From Flavobacteriaceae bacterium PS02336 (lineage in GTDB: Bacteria > Bacteroidota > Bacteroidia > Flavobacteriales > Flavobacteriaceae), in the NCBI GenBank assembly GCA_029960065.1, contig JASCOF010000010.1, positions 105,347 through 169,346 on the forward strand: a stretch of 64,000 bases of DNA, read 5' to 3'. The notes beneath the pieces are model-generated. The model saw nothing but the letters and a program-made list of their open reading frames with translations, ran no database searches and was not told where the DNA came from. Both the position numbers and the translations under genes were made by a program. How positions within the stretch are numbered: position 1 is the stretch's first letter; every line of letters begins with the position of its first letter. Positions 57,930-64,000 of the stretch are shown here, one piece after another.

Positions 57930-59990
57930 TTACTCTTTCAACAAACGATTTAATTGAAACTGTTCATCGGGGTTCAAATTAGGCAAAATTCTATTAAATG
58001 AAGCACGCATTTCTGGATTTTTTAATAAAAGTCGAATTGTATCTCTTCCAAACTTTGAAAACTGCCACATATGATGCGTAGTTGATGCTACTAAATTACT
58101 CAAAACCTGATCGTTAATTATTTTAAAAGCAATTAACTTTTCCAGTGCATTCTGCCTTGTTGTGGCTTCATATTTTGTTGATGAAAAAGAAATTAATTCC
58201 GTAATTAAAGACTCTGGATCATTACTGTAATTAGTAGTTGATAATGCCAGCGAAAGCCATAAAGTACGCAGATTATAATCGTTAAAACCAATCCAATTTT
58301 TAGATTTATCCAAATAAGCGGTTCTATGATCCGGAAAATTTCTCCAAAGCCAATACAATGCTGCTTCTTGGGTTTGGTACGATTTGTCATCTAACAAAGT
58401 TTCATAATTTGTTCTAAAATCTTCTGGAATTTTAGTCAGCGTTTCTGCTACGTTTTGACGAACTTGGATATCATTGGATTGCAATGCCAAAAGTAAAAGT
58501 GATTTCTTCGCTTCGTATTTTTCATTTTCCAATTGACTGACAACTGCTTCTTTTACTGAACTGTAAGTATCAGACTCTAAAATGTTTTTAAAAATAGCTT
58601 CTTTTTCTGCTAAAGGCGTTTTCTTCAGCTTATCGATTTCAAGTCTTTTCTGGATGGTTTTGTTTTTGCTCAATAAGGCATTAGCAGTCGGTGTGTCAAA
58701 TGCTGTAGATTCTAACCATGTTTTTTGGAATTTCTCTAAATCAAAATCAGATACTTTTTTAATCTCATCGAAGAAATTCTGTGTATTTACTGTCTGATAG
58801 GCATATTTATTCAAATAGCTTTTTATCGCTTTTTTAAAAGCTTTATCTCCAATAGATTCATGCAGAACAAACAATGTCCAAGCGCCTTTTTCGTAAAATG
58901 TTAACGAACTTGCTTTCGCATTCAGCACCGGAATTGTGTCTGTTCTAGATGCGAATTTAATCTGTTGTGCGGTATCATATAATTTGGAGTAAAAATAATC
59001 TTCTCCATAAATCTCTTTTTCTGCCAGCAAAGCAAAATACGTTGCGAATCCTTCCTGAAGCCAATGATGTGTACTGCTTTCTGCTGTAATTAAATCTCCA
59101 AACCAATGATGCGCTAATTCATGGGCATCAACATTAGTATAATTTCTATCGCAGAAACCAATTGAATCTACTACATAACGTGTTGCAAAAAGCGTAGTAG
59201 TTGTATTCTCCATACCTGCATATAAAAAGTCACGAACAGGAATCTGCCTGTTAATCTGCCACGGATATTTTACGCCAATTTCTTTTTCAAGAAAGTCAAA
59301 AATACGTTTAGAATAACGGTAAGTCGGCTCAAAACGATTGGAATCTTTTGGCTCATAATAGTATTCCAGCGGAATCTTACTTTTTGATTTAAATTCTTTC
59401 TTATCAAATTTTCCAATTGCCAGCATCAATAAATAAGAACTCATTGGTTTCTCCATTTGATACTGCCAATGATTTATGTTTCCTTCTGTCTTTTTTTCTT
59501 TTAAAAGTCCGTTTGAAATAACCTGATATTCTTTATCAAAAGAAATTCCTAGATTGAATACTAGTTTCTCATTTACATCATCAAAACTCGGAAACCAGTT
59601 GCTGGTGTATCTTCCCTGCCCTTGTGTCCAGATTTGCACTTCTCCATTCTCAATATAAACAAAATACAGTGCCTGTTTTGGTTTTGTTTTATAGTTAAAA
59701 GTCAAATGATTCTGGCCTTTCATAAAAGTAGAAATCAATTTTAATTGTTTAGAGTCATTAGTAAAAGCTACTATTTTATCATTGATTTTTACATTTGAAA
59801 ACTCCATGTTTTTAGCGTCAAGCGAAATAGTATCACAATCTTTTAATACTTCAAATTGAAAATCCACAACTCCAGAAATTGTTTTTTCTTTTTGATTTAA
59901 AGATAATTGACCTGAAACCGATTTAAAATCAACATTATGGGTTTGCTGTGCAAATAGAAAGCTGGTGAATAGTAGAAAGATGTATTTCAT
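57930..59990 (-). CDS. Secreted M1-family metallopeptidase
   Basis: Aminopeptidase N-like zinc peptidase of 686 residues with a signal peptide (MKYIFLLFTSFLFAQQ). The exopeptidase loop is GMENTTTTLFA (259-269), and the zinc motif is HELAHHWFGD (HExxH at 290-294) with the third ligand Glu in WLQEGFATY (E313). The C-terminal part is helical with HEAT-like character. I chose the ATG at 59990. The open frame begins with TTG 21 bases upstream, but the signal peptide starts at MKY. Its promoter region has a TAACTTTG box (60024-60017). Likely periplasmic or cell-surface. Confidence 0.92.
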   Translation of the reverse strand: MKYIFLLFTSFLFAQQTHNVDFKSVSGQLSLNQKEKTISGVVDFQFEVLKDCDTISLDAKNMEFSNVKINDKIVAFTNDSKQLKLISTFMKGQNHLTFNYKTKPKQALYFVYIENGEVQIWTQGQGRYTSNWFPSFDDVNEKLVFNLGISFDKEYQVISNGLLKEKKTEGNINHWQYQMEKPMSSYLLMLAIGKFDKKEFKSKSKIPLEYYYEPKDSNRFEPTYRYSKRIFDFLEKEIGVKYPWQINRQIPVRDFLYAGMENTTTTLFATRYVVDSIGFCDRNYTNVDAHELAHHWFGDLITAESSTHHWLQEGFATYFALLAEKEIYGEDYFYSKLYDTAQQIKFASRTDTIPVLNAKASSLTFYEKGAWTLFVLHESIGDKAFKKAIKSYLNKYAYQTVNTQNFFDEIKKVSDFDLEKFQKTWLESTAFDTPTANALLSKNKTIQKRLEIDKLKKTPLAEKEAIFKNILESDTYSSVKEAVVSQLENEKYEAKKSLLLLALQSNDIQVRQNVAETLTKIPEDFRTNYETLLDDKSYQTQEAALYWLWRNFPDHRTAYLDKSKNWIGFNDYNLRTLWLSLALSTTNYSNDPESLITELISFSSTKYEATTRQNALEKLIAFKIINDQVLSNLVASTTHHMWQFSKFGRDTIRLLLKNPEMRASFNRILPNLNPDEQFQLNRLLKE

Positions 59991-60084
59991 TGTGATTGAT
60001 TTGAAGGCCAAAATCCCAAAGTTACAAACCTTTCGCCAACAAATAGAATGAAATTTGTAAGTTTACATTATAAAATACAAAATC

Positions 60085-60828
60085 GTGCCTACACCTCAAA
60101 AAGCCTTATTTAACTGGAGCAGCGGAAAAGATTCTGCTCTTGCTTTACATAAAATACTTCAAAATCCAGAATATAAAATTGAAACATTACTTACCAGCGT
60201 GAACCAAAAATACCAACGAATTTCAATGCATGGTGTTCGCGTGGAATTATTGCAGGCACAGGCTGAAAGCATTGGAATTCCGCTAAAAATAATGGAAATT
60301 CCAGAAATGCCTACGATGGAAGTTTACGAAAATGTAATGACAGAAACGTTGGCAGAATTAAAAAACAAAGGAATAGAATATTCTGTTTTTGGAGATATTT
60401 TCTTGGAAGATTTACGATTATACCGCGAAAAGCAATTGGCTAGAATTAATTTTAAAGGTGTTTTTCCAATTTGGAAAATTCCAACTACAGAATTGATTCA
60501 GGAGTTTATAGCATTAGGATTTAAAACTATTGTAGTTTGCGTAAACGAAAAATATTTAGACAAAAGTTTCGTCGGCAGGATAATCGATCAAAATTTTATA
60601 AATGATTTACCCGAAAACGTAGATGTTTGCGGTGAAAATGGTGAGTTTCATACATTTACATTTGATGGTCCTATTTTCTCAAAACCAATTGATTTTGAAA
60701 TTGGTGAGATAGTCTATCGAAAATATGAAAGACCCGAAAATCAGAATGCATCAAATACTGCCTGCGATACCGATGATAAAAGTGCTTTTGATTTTGGATT
60801 TTGGTACTGTGATTTAATTCCAAAATAA
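60085..60828 (+). CDS. DPH6-like ATP-binding diphthine--ammonia ligase family protein
   Basis: ATP-pyrophosphatase family protein of 247 residues with the PP-loop SSGKDSALALHKIL (about 9-22). It also has FAVFGDIF-like YSVFGDIFLEDLRLYREKQL and VDVCGENGEFHTFTFDGPIF, the signature of DPH6-type (DUF71) proteins. In eukaryotes Dph6 finishes diphthamide. Bacteria lack diphthamide, so the bacterial substrate is unknown. The start is GTG at 60085, with no ATG nearby upstream. It is divergent from the M1 peptidase gene. Confidence 0.9.
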   Translation: MPTPQKALFNWSSGKDSALALHKILQNPEYKIETLLTSVNQKYQRISMHGVRVELLQAQAESIGIPLKIMEIPEMPTMEVYENVMTETLAELKNKGIEYSVFGDIFLEDLRLYREKQLARINFKGVFPIWKIPTTELIQEFIALGFKTIVVCVNEKYLDKSFVGRIIDQNFINDLPENVDVCGENGEFHTFTFDGPIFSKPIDFEIGEIVYRKYERPENQNASNTACDTDDKSAFDFGFWYCDLIPK

Positions 60829-60858
60829 TGAAAGTCTTTTACAAAATCTTCTTTCTTA

Positions 60859-61257
60859 TTAAGTAGATTGGTCAACCCAGGTTTTCAAAAACCATTTGTT
60901 GTCTTTTAATTCAAAGATATAATCAATGTAAATTCCATTATCGAGACCACGCTGTTGTAACGTTACTTTATGTTTTTTGATAGATAAAGTTCGTTTTAGG
61001 TACTTTTCATCGGCCTTATTGTCCAATTTTAGAACTTTATATCTATCTTTTGACATTGTGTAATCAGACAAATCAAAGTCGTCATTATTCATCTGATATT
61101 TTAAAGGAAAAATGACTCTGCTGACCTGAAATTTAGGATCTGAATTGAATTTCTTAAAAAAGGCATTAAAATCCTCTGGAGCTGTTTTTGCGGTTTGAGC
61201 GCAGACAGCACTTAGACTCATTGCAAAAACAAAAAATATAAAAAAGTACTTTTTCAT
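60859..61257 (-). CDS. DUF4348-like secreted protein
   Basis: Protein of 132 residues with a signal peptide (MKKYFFIFFVFAMSLSAVCAQ). The mature part is small and beta-rich; FNAFFKKFNSDPKFQVSRVIFPLKYQ, then DIDYIFELKDNKWFLKTW, fits the DUF4348 family seen in Bacteroidota. Function unknown. The start codon overlaps the stop of the upstream DUF1697 gene by one base (TAATG), so the two are cotranscribed and probably translationally coupled. Confidence 0.75.
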   Translation of the reverse strand: MKKYFFIFFVFAMSLSAVCAQTAKTAPEDFNAFFKKFNSDPKFQVSRVIFPLKYQMNNDDFDLSDYTMSKDRYKVLKLDNKADEKYLKRTLSIKKHKVTLQQRGLDNGIYIDYIFELKDNKWFLKTWVDQST

Positions 61258-61796
61258 TATTCAGAATATATATTAAGCAGGTTTGTAACAGTATTCCAAT
61301 TCCTAATGGTCGAAATTACATTTAACTTTTTCTCAATGTATTTTTGATCAAAACGTGTTTTTCCGGCGCCAACAGCATATTTTATAAAAATTCTGTTTTC
61401 ATCGATACTGGCTTCATCAGGTTTAAACTGGCTGATTTTTAAATCATTTATGCTTTCTTTTTTTAGCGAAGTGGAAACAAAAGCTACATAAAGTTTCTTA
61501 GTATCAATATCTTTTTCTTTCAAAAACGGATTATTAGCAAAACAGGATTCTAGATTTTCTTTGGTAATCATAACAACAGGAACTTCATGTCCGAAAACTT
61601 TAAAAATTTCCTGTTTGATCATAAAACCAATTTTGGCCGAATCTTCCTCGCTATCTACAAAAACATTTCCAGATTGCAGATAAGTGCGGACATTTTGAAA
61701 ACCAAGATTTTCCAGCATTGTTTTCAAAGCCTCCATTTTCATCATATTATGACCCGAAACGTTGATACCGCGTAAAAGAGCTAAATGTGTAGTCAT
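61257..61796 (-). CDS. DUF1697-family protein
   Basis: Cytoplasmic protein of 179 residues with the family opening THLALLRGINVSGHNMMKMEALKTMLENLGFQNVRTYLQSGNVFV. The middle part has VVMITKENLESCFANNPFL, and it ends with VISTIRNWNTVTNLLNIYSE. DUF1697 proteins are widespread with no established role. It is translationally coupled to the DUF4348-like gene downstream and lies 41 bp after the 585-residue gene. Confidence in the family is high; no function is assigned. Confidence 0.88.
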   Translation of the reverse strand: MTTHLALLRGINVSGHNMMKMEALKTMLENLGFQNVRTYLQSGNVFVDSEEDSAKIGFMIKQEIFKVFGHEVPVVMITKENLESCFANNPFLKEKDIDTKKLYVAFVSTSLKKESINDLKISQFKPDEASIDENRIFIKYAVGAGKTRFDQKYIEKKLNVISTIRNWNTVTNLLNIYSE

Positions 61797-61837
61797 TTTT
61801 TTTAAATTTAATCAAAGATAGAAATTCCTTTTCAGGA

Positions 61838-63595
61838 TTATTCCTCTTCTTCTCCAATTTCAATATCAAATTTTGTTAGAAAATCATTTAGCTTCGCTTT
61901 ATACTTTTCTTTTGCCTCATTTATAATTACTTCTGTTTCTTCATTCGATTCTAAAGCATTTAGGTTAAACTCACTCTTAACCCATTCGTGAAATTCTTCT
62001 TTATTTTCATTTTCTTCATAATACTCATCATCTTTATAGAAATAACAATAATCAAAATCGACTGAAATTTCTGTATCAAGAGTCAGTAGATGAATTAATT
62101 TACGAGTGTTTTCTGCCACAACATGAATACCGCCTTCATCACCAAAAACCACTATTGGACAATTATTCAAATCGGTATCAACAAGCCAATAAGCATAAGA
62201 ACTTCCTGAACCGTTTGCTCCAGCAAATTCAATAAAACTATTGTAGAATTCTTCTTCTTCAGACCATGTTTTTATTCCTGTTTTATCACCTACTATCAGC
62301 AGCCCAAAACATTCTGAATAAGTTTCAGAACCATATTGCTGTTGAAAATTATACAATTTTACCAAATCTTCTGGCATGGTATAATGGCCAAACTGAACGG
62401 CAAAATCTTCTAAAGAAAAACTGCTGTCGTAATCTTCATATTCCATTTCCTCTTCGTCTACATCATCTTCTTCAGCTGTCAATATTTCAAAAGTTTTTAG
62501 CGCAGCATGTTTTACACAAAAAAGTTCTATACCCGGCGCATTTTCATCATTTATCCATTGGTATTTAGGATCACCATCTTCATCCAAATATTCTACAATC
62601 AGCATAATTTCTTGATCCTCATGACACCATAAAGCACGCATTCGGATATTGAAACCATTTGAAATTTCTTCTGAAATCTGGCTGTATTTCTTTCCTTCAT
62701 AATCAAAAGGAACAAATAGATTTGTGGTGCCAGAAATGTGTCTTACTATTTTTTCATTAGTTTTAAGTTCTTCAATTTCAGACAAAACTTCAACCATATG
62801 GATAAACTGGCTTCGAAAATTGGTGTACGTATATTTTTCCGTTTTATTATAATCTAAAATTGAAAGTCCATCTCTAAAAACGTCTTCGTAGTTACTCAAA
62901 GTTTCTGTTTTATCAAATGAGATTTCAATAAAAGAATCATCAACAATGTCTGATAATTTATGTGTAGATGGCAAATAATTTTCGACAGTAATAACGGAAC
63001 CATCTGTATCGGTCACATTACTGCAAATTAAGATATCTGGTCTATTAGCACTTACAATTGCTTGAACATCTGTAAAACGTTCAAAATGCAGTAACATATC
63101 ATCACTATAAATTAACCATGCAATAAGATCTCCTTTTACAAAAAGCTCTCCATGATTGTATTCGCCAATAAGGGTATCGCATTGCAAACCGCTCCCGAGA
63201 TAATGAACATTTCCAAACAGAGTAATATTGACCGTTGTTGTTTTTCCTAAAACAATTAAAGCAGGTGAATTATCTGTATCAAAAGAACTTATAAATTTCG
63301 CGACATTAAGATTTCCTTTAAAAATAAAACCAAGAATAAAAATATCAGAATGTTCCTCTGTACTAAAATCCATTTCAAAAGAATCCATATCGACATCGTC
63401 TTCTGCTAAAAGAAATACTGGATTTTCTTCGTAATCAGGAAAACGCCAGGTATCTTCAAAAACATCATATATTTTCTGACTTTTAAAATCCGTAAGGTTT
63501 CCAATAATTTCATGTGCAGAAAGTCTATTGATTACTTTGAATGTAACACCTGAAAATACAATAGTTTCAAAAGGAACTTTTTCTTCTTTACTCAT
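61838..63595 (-). CDS. Large acidic protein with a possible beta-helical N-terminus and SUKH-like C-terminus
   Basis: Very acidic cytoplasmic protein of 585 residues without signal peptide or TM segments. The N-terminal third (about 80-190) has short regular hydrophobic segments (DIFILGFIFKGNLNVAKFIS, NSPALIVLGKTTTVNITLFG, NVHYLGSGLQCDTLIGEY, GELFVKGDLIAWLIY) with a beta-helix-like rhythm. The C-terminal third has FGHYTMPEDLVKLYNFQQQYG, a family-like GLLIVGD segment, then SYAYWLVDTDLNNCPIVVFGDEGG, which recalls the SUKH/SMI1-KNR4 immunity and regulatory fold. A highly acidic linker (EEDDVDEEEMEYEDYD) sits before it. Both domain assignments are tentative. It precedes the DUF1697 gene on the same strand. 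Confidence 0.6.
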   Translation of the reverse strand: MSKEEKVPFETIVFSGVTFKVINRLSAHEIIGNLTDFKSQKIYDVFEDTWRFPDYEENPVFLLAEDDVDMDSFEMDFSTEEHSDIFILGFIFKGNLNVAKFISSFDTDNSPALIVLGKTTTVNITLFGNVHYLGSGLQCDTLIGEYNHGELFVKGDLIAWLIYSDDMLLHFERFTDVQAIVSANRPDILICSNVTDTDGSVITVENYLPSTHKLSDIVDDSFIEISFDKTETLSNYEDVFRDGLSILDYNKTEKYTYTNFRSQFIHMVEVLSEIEELKTNEKIVRHISGTTNLFVPFDYEGKKYSQISEEISNGFNIRMRALWCHEDQEIMLIVEYLDEDGDPKYQWINDENAPGIELFCVKHAALKTFEILTAEEDDVDEEEMEYEDYDSSFSLEDFAVQFGHYTMPEDLVKLYNFQQQYGSETYSECFGLLIVGDKTGIKTWSEEEEFYNSFIEFAGANGSGSSYAYWLVDTDLNNCPIVVFGDEGGIHVVAENTRKLIHLLTLDTEISVDFDYCYFYKDDEYYEENENKEEFHEWVKSEFNLNALESNEETEVIINEAKEKYKAKLNDFLTKFDIEIGEEEE

Positions 63596-63671
63596 AACTG
63601 GGGCTGATAATTAAATGTTTTAACAAATCTAAGAATTATCTCTATCTATCAAAATAGTACATTCTTAAAAT

Positions 63672-63701
63672 AAAAAACTCCGCCAGAAAACCAACGGAGT
63701 T
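63672..63701 (-). terminator. Terminator of the 53-codon gene
   Basis: Minus-strand stem AACTCCG / CGGAGTT with a 12-base loop containing a small inner GG/CC pair and a T-rich tail, 23 bp after the stop of the small gene. Confidence 0.65.
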
Positions 63702-63724
63702 AAACAATTTGAATATATCAAGCT

Positions 63725-63886
63725 TTAGTTTGCTTTCTTAAATACAAAACTACCATCGCATGCACGAGCGTCATCTAACAAATGTCCCGATTTATCCAAA
63801 GTAAAACTTTCTATCAAACTGCCTGTACAGTTTGAAATAAATGCATTTTCTTTTTTCTCTTTATAAGTTAATATGTATGTCTTCAA
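63725..63886 (-). CDS. Possible small protein with TTG start, or remnant
   Basis: Open frame of 53 codons beginning TTG AAG ACA at 63886 (LKTYILTYKEKK... DDARACDGSFVFKKAN). No ATG is available in frame: there is a stop a few codons upstream. In its favour are a -7 box TATCTTTG (63936-63929) at the right distance upstream and a terminator right after the stop. It contains two cysteines and no signal peptide. It may be a short real gene or the leftover C-terminal end of a lost one. Nothing in the sequence identifies a function. Confidence 0.4.
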   Translation of the reverse strand: MKTYILTYKEKKENAFISNCTGSLIESFTLDKSGHLLDDARACDGSFVFKKAN

Positions 63887-63928
63887 ACTAAATTGGACTT
63901 TTCCTAAGAGAGTATTTAGTTAATAATT

Positions 63929-63936
63929 CAAAGATA
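63929..63936 (-). promoter_or_regulatory. -7 box of the small TTG-start gene
   Basis: Minus-strand TATCTTTG, a full TAnnTTTG match. It lies 43 bases upstream of the putative TTG start. No clear TTG partner was found. Confidence 0.4.
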
Positions 63937-64000
63937 ATTGTTTTATTTGATTCGTTGTTAATTTTGTTTTTTGGTACTCACTTCTGCGGTTAATTATCGC

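Noticed and set aside
1..64000. CRISPR array, tRNA or rRNA genes, insertion sequence or prophage
   Set aside because: Looked for regular spaced repeats, cloverleaf-like GGTTCGA stretches, transposase or integrase motifs, and phage structural genes; none was found. The repeats seen are irregular inverted or tandem words.

Overview
The window is a chromosomal segment of a Bacteroidota bacterium, almost certainly a Flavobacterium or close relative. Evidence: AT-rich DNA; promoters of the TTG...TAnnTTTG type; no Shine-Dalgarno pattern before starts; a PorX-type regulator (type IX secretion), SusC/SusD pairs, an LpxC-FabZ fusion, and many family-typical flavobacterial proteins. No rRNA, tRNA, CRISPR, prophage or insertion sequence was recognised. 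The gene order reads as ordinary core chromosome with small accessory patches.

Layout. 1-4.9 kb: minus-strand histidine operon hisG-hisD-hisC-hisB (hisB cut by the window edge), preceded by a complete attenuator: promoter, a 19-residue leader peptide with five His codons, and a strong terminator. 5.0-9.4 kb: a two-component pair and a divergent LtaS-like membrane sulfatase. 9.5-17.9 kb: S1/P1-type nuclease, an orphan secreted protein, YeiH exporter with LysR regulator, two small acidic proteins, a VWA-like membrane protein, FabG. 18.0-28.0 kb: a Sus-like uptake locus (ECF sigma, FecR anti-sigma, SusC with STN domain, SusD, zinc metallohydrolase lipoprotein, DUF4302 lipoprotein). 28.4-36.6 kb: minus-strand cluster with a GIY-YIG-like protein, sucD, an NTF2-like protein, a second LpxD, efp, lpxA, lpxC-fabZ, lpxD and an HD phosphohydrolase. 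36.8-44.5 kb: porX, tsaE, alanine dehydrogenase, a DUF4258-like protein, ung, mutS2 (no Smr domain), a DCC protein. 44.8-55.0 kb: ettA, holA, an HsdR-N nuclease-like protein, a GT2 glycosyltransferase, an OmpA lipoprotein, a Sua5-type enzyme, a UvrD/PcrA helicase, a TauE exporter. 55.1-64 kb: several hypothetical proteins, a patatin, a likely frameshifted gene, an M1 peptidase, a DPH6-like ligase, DUF4348- and DUF1697-like proteins, and a large acidic protein with a possible SUKH-like C-terminus.

Most notable signals. (1) Between fecR and susC, on the strand opposite to all the genes, lie a promoter (TTG-N20-TAATTTTG) and a near-perfect intrinsic terminator about 120 bp apart. Together they predict a roughly 115-nt cis-antisense RNA over the susC leader, the layout of the DonS-type antisense RNAs known from Bacteroides PULs. 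(2) The his attenuator is complete by eye. (3) Many intergenic gaps hold imperfect palindromes whose arms are built from short, locally tandem words that differ from gap to gap. A separate TCCCGA-N4/6-TCGGGA palindrome occurs three times, once inside the yeiH coding sequence.

Everything here was read by eye. No database search, folding calculation or alignment was run.
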